Shown here: positions 1 through 5,465 of the stretch, one piece after another | Position numbering within the stretch: the first letter of the stretch is position 1 | Layout: each line of letters starts with the position of its first letter | NCBI GenBank assembly: GCA_002839245.1 | Contig: PGXR01000195.1 | Span: forward strand, 1 to 5,465 | Direction: 5' to 3' | From: Spirochaetae bacterium HGW-Spirochaetae-7 | Lineage (GTDB): Bacteria > Spirochaetota > Spirochaetia > Treponematales > UBA12059 | DNA length: 5,465 bases | Translations under genes and position numbers: made by a program | Notes under the pieces: model-generated | Seen by the model: the letters and a program-made list of their open reading frames with translations, nothing else | What the model was told of the DNA's origin: nothing | Database searches by the model: none

Positions 1-497
1 TCGTCGACGACATAGCAGCAAGGGCCGATCCTCGGGCCGAAAACCGCCGACACGTCCCTTCCCCGGGTTCCAAAGCGACTGGCCATGAGCAAAATCGCTT
101 TCCTGAGGATGCCCGTGCCCTTCCAGCCGGAATGGAGAAGGCCGTAGGCTCCCGAAACGGAATCATGGATGAAGATCGGCATGCAATCGGCCACGGTCAT
201 GACGAGGCAGCCGCCACGCGTCTCGGGGTCGCCTGACGATACAAGGCCGTCAGCCTCTCGGCCGCTGGCATCTTCGGGAGAGGACGCCTCGAGGACTACG
301 CGGGAATGGACCAGATCGGGACTGATGGCGCGCGCGGGATCGAACCCGACGCTGCGGAGCCAATCCATGCGGCGTTGGCCGTTCACGTCGTCGCCGAACC
401 CCATGTCTCCGGCGGCGAGCAGGCTCAGGAAAGCCTTCGGAGCCCGGGCGCCAGCCAGGGGAATGGCCATCGCCGTGGGCCGCCAGAATTCCGTCAT
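1..497 (-). CDS. YfiH/LACC1-family (Cu-oxidase_4, DUF152) protein, C-terminus cut by window edge
   Basis: The partial gene starts at ATG 497-495 and stays open for 165 codons to the window edge. The family's signature residues are visible: His64 in LVHS, Cys105 in VADCMPI, His122 in LHSGWKGTG, and the GPRIGPCCYVVD stretch at 154-165. In known members the His-Cys-His set binds a metal at the active site. The family is about 240-270 residues, so roughly the last third is missing. Members were first called polyphenol oxidase/laccase; bacterial YfiH and human LACC1 were later shown to act on purine nucleosides (phosphorolysis, deamination), and a role in peptidoglycan fidelity has been proposed for E. 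coli YfiH. The protein should be cytosolic, as no signal peptide is seen. Its ATG overlaps the TGA of the preceding gene (ATGA), and no Shine-Dalgarno sequence is visible, so translation probably depends on coupling. Family assignment is firm; substrate is not. Confidence 0.93.
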   Translation of the reverse strand, partial: MTEFWRPTAMAIPLAGARAPKAFLSLLAAGDMGFGDDVNGQRRMDWLRSVGFDPARAISPDLVHSRVVLEASSPEDASGREADGLVSSGDPETRGGCLVMTVADCMPIFIHDSVSGAYGLLHSGWKGTGILRKAILLMASRFGTRGRDVSAVFGPRIGPCCYVVD

Positions 498-2212
498 GGC
501 AGTTCGGCCGAGCCTATCGAAGCCCTGGCCAGCTCGCCCAGGAGGAAGTGCGCCTTCTCGAGCTTGTCCTTGGCCGCCGAGAGTCCGATCTGGAAATCCT
601 TGTTGGAGTTGCCGTCGATGCGCCCCAGGTTCGACAGGGAGTCGTAGCGCCCCCTTACTTCGGTCGACTGTATGGCACGCAGGATTTCGTGCATCCTGCC
701 TATCGAGTCGGTGATGCGCACGAGTATCGACTCGGCTTCGGTCTCAGCCGCCCTGATCGCTGACTCGATCTTGCGTTTCTTGATCTGCAACGAGGACAAC
801 TCGCTGCGGGCCTGTACGTAGGCGGTTCCCAGCTCGCCCTCGGGCGAAAGGCGGGCATCGAGCTTCTTCAACTGGTCGCCGGTCTGCAGTATCTCGTTGT
901 AGGCATCGGTGAAGTCGACCCGGTTGTCCCGCTTGTAGAATTCACCCTCGAGCAGCACCGTCTTGAGCACCCGGTTGATGTCCGCGAGGAAGGTCTTGTG
1001 GTAAAACGCCTCGAGGAAGCGCAACGCGCGCGCGAAGCGCACGGGCGGACTGTTTTCGGTTCCCTTCTCCGACATATAGAGGAACCAGGTCGGGAGGTCC
1101 TTGCCCACGAGACCCTGGATGTCAGCGTCGAGCTGGGCAATCCTTCGCTCCGCTGAATATCGCTGGAAGCGTCTGTCGACGCGATCCTTCCAGTATGCCT
1201 TGAAAATGGCGAACCAGTCCTCGCCTCCTCCCGTCGCGGCGCACTGCCAGTTTGGATCGTCGCTGGCGATCTTGAGGATATCCTCGACGGGAACCCGGTC
1301 GTTGAATCCCCTGATCGCGGCGAGCGCCTTTTCCGCATTGGCCAGTTCGGCGCTAACCGCCTCCTCGAGATTGAAGCCATCGCGTCCGACGTCGTCGTTC
1401 AGGGCAAATCCTATGATGGCCTCCATCAGCCTCATCGACGGCGGCTGGTCGAACGAGCACAGTATCGCGGCGAGGTCGGACAGCTGGTCCGAAGCGGCGT
1501 ACAGCGATAGTTCCTTGAGACCCGATGCGTTCGTCTGGAAAGCGCCGAGGAAGCGGTCAAAAAGGAAGCTGGAAAGCTTCTTGAGCACGTGCAGGTTCTT
1601 GACGTCCTTGTACATAAGCCGTCGCTGATCATCGCCAATTTTCGATACTGCCGAATCGAGGGCCGAGTTGACAGCGTTGCGCACGTCCGTATCGCTCGCC
1701 AGCGTGTTGAGTTCCGCGTAGGCGTAGGGATCGGTCTCGGCGCAGAGTTCCTGGTGGACCATCTCGAATTCGAGGGAGGCCAGGAAGGCGAAGAACGATG
1801 CGCGGTTCTTCTCGAGCGTCCTGTCGAGGAGGTCGTAGAAATAGCGGGCGGCGGCGCGCAGGGCGGCGAGCTCACGGTAGAAGCCCTCCTGCAGCACGCG
1901 GCGGTGCATCTCGATGAGGCCGGGGTTGGCGGACTCCACCGACTTCATGATTCCCTTGAGGATGCGCTCCTTGACGAGTTCGTCCTTGGCACCTCCTCCG
2001 AGGAGGGACCGCAGGGTTATGACGACCCTCGTCAGGAATCCGAACTCGCGGTACACGGCCTTGTAATCGATGTGCTGTTCGCGCGCAGGCATGCGCTTGT
2101 ACAACGGCTCGGTCGATACGGTGAAGGCGCTGTTGAGTCGATCAAGCAACTCCGATCTTTCCGACGGGCTCAACTCGAGTGCGAGGATTTCGAATGTCGT
2201 TGCTGTGGCCAT
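494..2212 (-). CDS. Large helical protein of unknown function, probably spirochaete DUF5312 family
   Basis: This 572-residue protein has no catalytic motif I recognise. Its overall character and a recalled resemblance point to the spirochaete DUF5312 family, which has no known function. It is predicted almost entirely alpha-helical and soluble, with no signal peptide. The N-terminus (8-27) is an amphipathic helix containing LSPSERSELLDRL. Residues 57-72 (FGFLTRVVITLRSLLGG region) are a hydrophobic/basic stretch that could be a peripheral membrane or interaction helix, too short and charged for a clear TM segment. Residues about 467-513 are rich in Lys/Glu/Arg/Ala with heptad-like spacing and probably form a coiled coil. 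I chose ATG 2212. A TTG at 2248 would add 12 residues and overlap the upstream gene, but it has no better ribosome site. The gene lies 26 bases after the rluA-like gene and overlaps yfiH by 4 bases, so it is the middle gene of an operon. Confidence 0.82.
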   Translation of the reverse strand: MATATTFEILALELSPSERSELLDRLNSAFTVSTEPLYKRMPAREQHIDYKAVYREFGFLTRVVITLRSLLGGGAKDELVKERILKGIMKSVESANPGLIEMHRRVLQEGFYRELAALRAAARYFYDLLDRTLEKNRASFFAFLASLEFEMVHQELCAETDPYAYAELNTLASDTDVRNAVNSALDSAVSKIGDDQRRLMYKDVKNLHVLKKLSSFLFDRFLGAFQTNASGLKELSLYAASDQLSDLAAILCSFDQPPSMRLMEAIIGFALNDDVGRDGFNLEEAVSAELANAEKALAAIRGFNDRVPVEDILKIASDDPNWQCAATGGGEDWFAIFKAYWKDRVDRRFQRYSAERRIAQLDADIQGLVGKDLPTWFLYMSEKGTENSPPVRFARALRFLEAFYHKTFLADINRVLKTVLLEGEFYKRDNRVDFTDAYNEILQTGDQLKKLDARLSPEGELGTAYVQARSELSSLQIKKRKIESAIRAAETEAESILVRITDSIGRMHEILRAIQSTEVRGRYDSLSNLGRIDGNSNKDFQIGLSAAKDKLEKAHFLLGELARASIGSAELP

Positions 2213-2238
2213 GCCGTCAATCGTACATTGCGCCGTGC

Positions 2239-3048
2239 TTAAAGGCAAGCATCGAGGGAGACTTCGATCCGCATGCCTCCACGCGGGTCGGGAAACGACA
2301 GTCGAAAGGCGCGAAGTCTCAGCCCGCCTTCATCGTCACCCTCCCCGTACAGGCCGTCCCCGCCCAGGGGCAGGCCGAGCCAGGCCATATGCGCCCTGAC
2401 CTGGTGCCGGAACCCCCTGGAAAGCCTGCACTCTACCTGGACGCCGCCGTAGACAATCGAGGCAGATTCGAAGTCGGTCGTGTAGACGTCGCGGGTCCAT
2501 GCCTTGCCGGTCTGGCCGGCCGCGACGGCCGCATCCGAAGGCGACGCGCAGGCGACCCTCGCCGCTCCCGGGCCGAAGGGCCTGAAAAAACTCGACGACG
2601 ACGAACCTGCCATCATCCCCGCCAGGCGGCCCAGGTCCTCCCTGCGGATGGCCGAAGCCCATTCGCCGCCGTCCACGCCGGACGGGCTGACGGCTTCGGG
2701 GCGCGAACCGGCCAGGCCCGCCACCGACGGCATGCCCAGGGCTCGGTACGACTTCACGAAGTCGCCGGCGCCCGCGGCCTCGGCCATTCGAATAAACGAG
2801 GCGTCGTCCCCCGCGAAGGCTACCAGCCCGGATGTCGCCGCGTCGAGTCGATGAAGCAACCCGCCTTCGCCCGCTTTCCGGCCGTGCACGGTGGCGAGCG
2901 ATGGCGAACGGCCGAAAAGCCAGGAACAGAGGGTCCCGCACTCGCCGTCGGGAGCGCAATGCATGCCCGCCGGCTTGGCGACGACGACGACTCCGCGATC
3001 GTCGAATACTATGCGCGGCGAATCTATCGGTTCGAACGGGTCATGCAT
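2239..3048 (-). CDS. RluA-family RNA pseudouridine synthase
   Basis: This is a 269-residue enzyme expected to isomerise uridine to pseudouridine in rRNA or tRNA. The fold's motifs appear in order: VVAKPAGMH (22-30, motif I region), GLLHRLDAATSGL (63-75) with catalytic Asp69, KSY at 99-101, and RGFRHQVRAH (211-220), the family's HQ(I/V)RxH motif, followed by LGGDGLYG. No N-terminal S4 RNA-binding domain is present, as in RluA-like rather than RluC/D-like members. The middle (about 104-190) is diverged, with a Ser5 run at 149-153 and an FRPFGPGAARVAC stretch. The start is ATG 3048 because GGGAGA (3061-3056) sits 7 bases upstream; a TTG at 3087 lies upstream of the predicted -10 box and is unlikely. 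It is the first gene of the leftward operon. The family is clear, but the modified position and RNA target cannot be read from sequence. Confidence 0.92.
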   Translation of the reverse strand: MHDPFEPIDSPRIVFDDRGVVVVAKPAGMHCAPDGECGTLCSWLFGRSPSLATVHGRKAGEGGLLHRLDAATSGLVAFAGDDASFIRMAEAAGAGDFVKSYRALGMPSVAGLAGSRPEAVSPSGVDGGEWASAIRREDLGRLAGMMAGSSSSSFFRPFGPGAARVACASPSDAAVAAGQTGKAWTRDVYTTDFESASIVYGGVQVECRLSRGFRHQVRAHMAWLGLPLGGDGLYGEGDDEGGLRLRAFRLSFPDPRGGMRIEVSLDACL

Positions 3049-3055
3049 CGTGGCG

Positions 3056-3061
3056 TCTCCC
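3056..3061 (-). promoter_or_regulatory. Ribosome-binding site of the rluA-like gene
   Basis: GGGAGA on the minus strand lies 7 bases before ATG 3048. It decides this start over the upstream in-frame TTG at 3087. Confidence 0.7.
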
Positions 3062-3070
3062 GTCGCTGAG

Positions 3071-3098
3071 ACTATACGTCCGGGCAACCTTCGCGCAA
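3071..3098 (-). promoter_or_regulatory. Candidate sigma-70-type promoter for the rluA-like operon
   Basis: On the minus strand, TTGCGC (3098-3093) and TATAGT (3076-3071) are separated by 16 bases. The -10 box matches TATAAT at five of six positions; the -35 matches TTGACA at three. Transcription would begin near 3064, giving a leader of about 16 bases that just contains the GGGAGA ribosome site. This is pattern matching only; spirochaete promoter preferences may differ. Confidence 0.45.
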
Positions 3099-3101
3099 GC
3101 C

Positions 3102-3130
3102 TTTACTGGAGATTCGTTTCAGCCGATACC
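3102..3130 (+). promoter_or_regulatory. Weak candidate promoter for the channel operon
   Basis: TTTACT (3102-3107; four of six -35 matches) and GATACC (3125-3130; three of six -10 matches) are separated by 17 bases. Spacing is ideal but the -10 is poor, so this promoter may need an activator or another sigma factor, or the true promoter may lie elsewhere in 3049-3154. Confidence 0.25.
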
Positions 3131-3135
3131 TGTAC

Positions 3136-3143
3136 AAGGGGGA
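3136..3143 (+). promoter_or_regulatory. Ribosome-binding site of the potassium channel gene
   Basis: AAGGGGGA ends 11 bases before ATG 3155, slightly long spacing but the only purine-rich site nearby. It supports ATG 3155 and argues against starts inside the opposite-strand rluA-like gene. Confidence 0.6.
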
Positions 3144-3154
3144 TCTCGACGCCG

Positions 3155-4375
3155 ATGAAAACAGGGACGAAACTGCGCCGCCGCAACGCCTCGCGGCGAG
3201 GTCCTCTCGCGGTAGCCAGGGCGAAGGTCCTGGAAGTCACCAGGTCGGGCCTCGGTTCGCTGTTCGCGGCATTCTTCGGCGCGATTGCCTTTTTCGGCGT
3301 CTTCATGTGGCTCATCGAGCGGTCCCGGCCCGACGGAATGTTCTCGAACGCCTTCGACGGAATATGGTGGGCGGTCGTCACGCTGGCTACGGTCGGATAC
3401 GGGGACAAGTACCCGACATCGGAATTCGGGAGGGCGGCCGCCATGGCCTTCATGGTCGGCGGCGTCATCCTGAGCGCCCTGGTATCGGGTACCATAGCGT
3501 CAATCTTCGTCGAACGGCGCATCAGGGAGGGCAAAGGTTTGCAGGAAGTACGGCTCAAGGGGCACACGGTCGTCTGCGGATGGAACGGCAACGCCGATTC
3601 CGTCCTGGACGGGCTCGAGGCCGAGGCGCCGGACGTGCCGGTGATACTCGTAAGCGGCATGGAACCCGAGCGCTTCGACGCGATCAAGGCTGCGCATCCG
3701 GGATTGGACCTACGCTTCGTCCGGGGAGACCATACGCAGGAAGCCATCCTGAGAAAGGCCTCCGTCCAGCAGTCCAGGTTCTGCCTCCTGTTGCCTGACG
3801 ACTCGAGCGGGTCCGGATCCGCGAACGCCGACGAGCGGACGATACTCGCGGCACTTGCCATCAAGTCGATATCGCGTGAACCCGCCATCAGGGCGGCGAT
3901 ACTCAAGGCCGACAGCGAACCGCACCTGAGGCGGGCCGAGGTCGACGATGTCGTGCTCCACGGCGAATTCACCGGGTTCCTGCTGTCGGCATCGAGCGAC
4001 GGAGGCGGGTTGCCCGGCGCGGCACGGGAACTCCTGTCATTTTCTTCGCCTTCAAGGCTGAGGCAGCATCCCATGCCGGCGTCCCTCGTCGGCACTACCT
4101 TCGTCGAGGCTTCCGACTGGTTCGTCCGCTCCGGCAGGGGCGTCCTCGTCGGAGTGCTTGCAAAGGAAAAACCCGTTACCCTCGACGACATCCTCTCGGC
4201 CAACTCGGGCGCCATCGACGATTTCATAAAGCGGAAATTCGCCGAGGCATCCATTGACATCGGGTCCGACCAGCAGGCTTCGGGCAAGGCGAGGCTCGCG
4301 CCCGCGCCTGATTACGTCATCGGCGATACCGATGTCGCCTTCGTGATAGGCGGGGAAGGCCACGATGAGCCGTGA
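3155..4375 (+). CDS. Two-transmembrane potassium channel with cytosolic RCK (TrkA-N) domain
   Basis: This 406-residue inner-membrane protein should form a tetrameric K+ pore of the MthK/Kch type. A strongly basic N-terminus (1-30) precedes TM1 (about 34-54). A pore helix (67-78) follows, then the K+ selectivity filter TVGYGD (79-84) and TM2 (about 94-118), with possible hinge glycines at 102-103 and 112. From 136 there is an RCK domain: HTVVCGWNGNADSVL (137-151; MthK has ICGWSES here), FVRGDHTQEAILRKA (188-202), and the ADERTILAALAIKSI helix. The remaining 270-406 holds the second half of the RCK and an RCK_C-like region. A Ser/Gly-rich loop (217-224) is inserted after LLLPDD. The end of the second RCK strand reads VILVSG, without the usual acidic residue, so NAD binding is doubtful. 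The start is ATG 3155. It is first in the rightward operon and overlaps the next gene by 11 bases. Confidence 0.93.
   Translation: MKTGTKLRRRNASRRGPLAVARAKVLEVTRSGLGSLFAAFFGAIAFFGVFMWLIERSRPDGMFSNAFDGIWWAVVTLATVGYGDKYPTSEFGRAAAMAFMVGGVILSALVSGTIASIFVERRIREGKGLQEVRLKGHTVVCGWNGNADSVLDGLEAEAPDVPVILVSGMEPERFDAIKAAHPGLDLRFVRGDHTQEAILRKASVQQSRFCLLLPDDSSGSGSANADERTILAALAIKSISREPAIRAAILKADSEPHLRRAEVDDVVLHGEFTGFLLSASSDGGGLPGAARELLSFSSPSRLRQHPMPASLVGTTFVEASDWFVRSGRGVLVGVLAKEKPVTLDDILSANSGAIDDFIKRKFAEASIDIGSDQQASGKARLAPAPDYVIGDTDVAFVIGGEGHDEP
4352..4359 (+). promoter_or_regulatory. Ribosome-binding site of the CNBD gene, inside the channel gene
   Basis: GGGGAAGG lies 5 bases before ATG 4365 within the last codons of the channel gene. 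This strong site, with the 11-base overlap, points to coupled and possibly stoichiometric translation of the two proteins. Confidence 0.7.
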
Positions 4376-4871
4376 CGCCGAGCAACTCAGAAAATCGTCG
4401 CTCGTCGCCGACCTTTCAGGCGAGAACGTATCGCGCCTGCTATCATCGGGGCGCTTCGTGCGCTTTGCGTCCGGGGACGTCATCATGCGCGAGGGCGAGG
4501 AATCCGACACGATGTACCTGTTCCTCGAAGGCGTCGTGGACGTCTCGAAGAACCTGACGCTCAAGATTGCCGGCAAGGGTTTCGGCCATGCCGAGAAGTC
4601 GATGACCAGGCTCAAGGCCGGTACGGCGCCGGTCTTCGGCGAGATGTCCATGTTCGGCGACGAGCCCAGGAGCGCGACCCTGACTGCCGCCAACGACTGC
4701 GTACTCTTCGAATTGTCGAGGAAAGCCTTCGAAGCCATATGCGACGAGAACCCCAGGCTCGGCCTGGTGCTTACCGGCAGGATCGCCGTTATGCTCAGTT
4801 CCCGCGTACGCAAGGGAAACGACGACGTGCTCAAGCTTTCGACGGCGCTGTCAATAGCCCTTTCACGATGA
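4365..4871 (+). CDS. Stand-alone cyclic-nucleotide-binding domain protein
   Basis: This 168-residue soluble protein is essentially one CNBD (cap_ED/CRP-like beta-roll). Residues 1-30 are N-terminal helices, followed by strands through GDVIMREGEESDTMYLFLEGVV (37-58) with the typical G-D and EG turns. The phosphate-binding cassette is intact: FGEMSMFGDEPRSAT (91-105), with Glu93 positioned for the ribose and Arg102-Ser103 for the cyclic phosphate. It resembles the cassette of the MlotiK1 channel as I recall it. A long loop (about 61-89, KNLTLKIAGKGFGHAEKSM) separates strand 4 from the cassette. C-terminal helices (119-168) follow, but there is no helix-turn-helix, so it is not a CRP-type transcription factor. 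Its ATG overlaps the channel's stop. I infer that it binds cAMP or cGMP and may act on the channel in trans; ligand and partner are untested. Confidence 0.9.
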   Translation: MSRDAEQLRKSSLVADLSGENVSRLLSSGRFVRFASGDVIMREGEESDTMYLFLEGVVDVSKNLTLKIAGKGFGHAEKSMTRLKAGTAPVFGEMSMFGDEPRSATLTAANDCVLFELSRKAFEAICDENPRLGLVLTGRIAVMLSSRVRKGNDDVLKLSTALSIALSR

Positions 4872-4872
4872 C

Positions 4873-4879
4873 GAGGAGA
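4873..4879 (+). promoter_or_regulatory. Ribosome-binding site deciding the GTG start at 4885
   Basis: GAGGAGA lies 5 bases before GTG 4885 and directly after the CNBD stop at 4871. It is the best ribosome site in the window, and it makes the GTG start, which gives a proper signal peptide, convincing. Confidence 0.75.
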
Positions 4880-4884
4880 CAGAA

Positions 4885-5465
4885 GTGACCATATCCGCCA
4901 AGCCGGCCGTATTGGCCTTTACCTTCCTCCTGGGCGTGGCTTCGGCATCCTCCCAGACGCCGTTTTCGCCCCCGTCGGGAGCATCGCCTGCGCTGGCTGC
5001 GACCGCTCCGGCAGCTCTGGCTGTCCCGGCGGAAACCGTGGCCGTGCCGAGGTCGTTCAGGAAAATCGAACTGGGCATGACGATGGACGCGGTCAAGGAG
5101 GTACTGGCTTCCGACGGGCTGTTCTCTTACCGCGGGGACGTTGACGTGAGCCTCCTGCCCAGGCCGGACGAAAGCCTCATCGAAGTTTCAGGGCTGTCTT
5201 TCGTCAGAAGGGCGTTCTTCCAGTTCTACTCAGGCAAGCTGTTCGTCATGATTTTCCTGCTCAACGAGAAGGAAATCGACCATTACTCGGTATTCACGAG
5301 CATGTCGGACAAGTACGGAAAGCCGGGCAACCTTTCGCCGAGCGAGAGCGTCTGGTCGGACGCGGCGACCAGGCTGTCGGTCGAGCGTCCGCTGGCGGTA
5401 AAGTACATCGACATGGCGGTTTTCGACGCCTTGAAGGCGGCCGGAGCCTCGGAGGTGTCGATGGA
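4885..5465 (+). CDS. Exported protein of unknown function, C-terminus cut by window edge
   Basis: The frame runs open from GTG 4885 for 193 codons to the window edge. Residues 1-21 form a signal peptide: a Lys at 6, a hydrophobic core AVLAFTFLLGVA, and an ASA cleavage site near 21. No lipobox cysteine is present. Residues 22-55 are a low-complexity Ala/Pro/Ser linker. A folded domain starts at about 58 with FRKIELGMTMDAVKEVL, which resembles the opening of BamE/SmpA-like domains (LGMT..eV...L). It continues with LIEVSGLSFVRRAFFQFYSGKLFVMIFLLN (98-127), a DHYSVFTSMSDKYGKP helix and turn (132-147), and SVERPLAVKYIDMAVF (165-180). I do not recognise the family; the BamE-like resemblance is weak. 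It should act in the periplasm. It lies 13 bases after the CNBD gene and is probably co-transcribed with the channel. Confidence 0.8.
   Translation, partial: MTISAKPAVLAFTFLLGVASASSQTPFSPPSGASPALAATAPAALAVPAETVAVPRSFRKIELGMTMDAVKEVLASDGLFSYRGDVDVSLLPRPDESLIEVSGLSFVRRAFFQFYSGKLFVMIFLLNEKEIDHYSVFTSMSDKYGKPGNLSPSESVWSDAATRLSVERPLAVKYIDMAVFDALKAAGASEVSM

Larger units (their letters stand above)
3049..3154. promoter_or_regulatory. Divergent intergenic control region between the two operons
   Basis: This 106-base gap between two outward-facing start codons is the only sizeable non-coding stretch in the window. It must hold the signals for both operons unless other promoters lie inside genes. It contains a good leftward promoter candidate, a weaker rightward one, both ribosome-binding sites, and a six-base palindrome TGTACA at 3131-3136. 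No long inverted repeat, riboswitch-like structure or small ORF is evident. Confidence 0.75.

Noticed and set aside
1589..2242. Plus-strand reading frame opposite the DUF5312-like gene
   Set aside because: The composition (Val/Glu/Gly/Arg runs) is typical of an antisense frame, and it has no ribosome site or neighbour support.
2212..2248. TTG start at 2248 for the DUF5312-like protein
   Set aside because: It would overlap the upstream gene and has no Shine-Dalgarno sequence; ATG 2212 gives a sensible N-terminal helix. ATG 2212 also has only a weak site, so this is a preference, not proof.
2585..2604. A6 run beside a CGA trinucleotide repeat in the rluA-like gene, considered as a phase-variation or frameshift site
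   Set aside because: The run is short, the frame is intact on both sides, and the repeat simply encodes Ser5-Phe-Phe; a switch in a housekeeping enzyme is unlikely.
2179..3069. Long plus-strand reading frame opposite the rluA-like gene
   Set aside because: Its translation is Arg/Pro/Gly-rich with no domain, and it lies antisense to a gene with clear pseudouridine synthase motifs. It is a by-product of high GC content.
3103..4287. Long minus-strand reading frame opposite the potassium channel gene
   Set aside because: The opposite strand encodes TVGYGD and RCK motifs with a ribosome site; this frame is Ser/Arg-rich and featureless.
4052..4834. Minus-strand reading frame opposite the channel end and CNBD gene
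   Set aside because: It spans two well-supported plus-strand genes and shows no recognisable domain.
4365..4871. CRP/FNR-type transcription regulator
   Set aside because: The protein ends shortly after the CNBD helices at 168 residues, and there is no helix-turn-helix domain.

Overview
The window is a GC-rich bacterial segment, densely coding, with strong G/C bias at third codon positions and gaps of a few bases between genes. It most resembles a high-GC spirochaete. The main reason is the large helical protein at 494-2212, which looks like a spirochaete-restricted family of unknown function (DUF5312, recalled rather than searched). The species cannot be named from this sequence.

Layout: two operons diverge from a control region of about 106 bases (3049-3154). 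The leftward operon reads rluA-like pseudouridine synthase (3048-2239), then the DUF5312-like protein (2212-494), then a YfiH/LACC1-type multicopper-oxidase-fold protein (497 down to the window edge, C-terminus missing). The last two overlap as ATGA. The rightward operon reads two-TM potassium channel with a C-terminal RCK domain (3155-4375), then a stand-alone cyclic-nucleotide-binding-domain protein (4365-4871, overlapping the channel by 11 bases), then an exported protein starting at GTG 4885 that runs off the right edge.

Functionally, the leftward operon pairs RNA modification and purine-nucleoside/copper-oxidase-type housekeeping enzymes with an unknown helical protein. The rightward operon is the more interesting one. 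A K+ channel that already has its own RCK regulatory domain is translationally coupled to a separate CNBD protein with an intact phosphate-binding cassette and no DNA-binding domain. This suggests a split, two-polypeptide cyclic-nucleotide-responsive channel, or a cyclic-nucleotide sensor working beside it. A secreted protein of unknown role follows 13 bases later. No RNA genes, mobile elements, CRISPR arrays or convincing terminators were seen.
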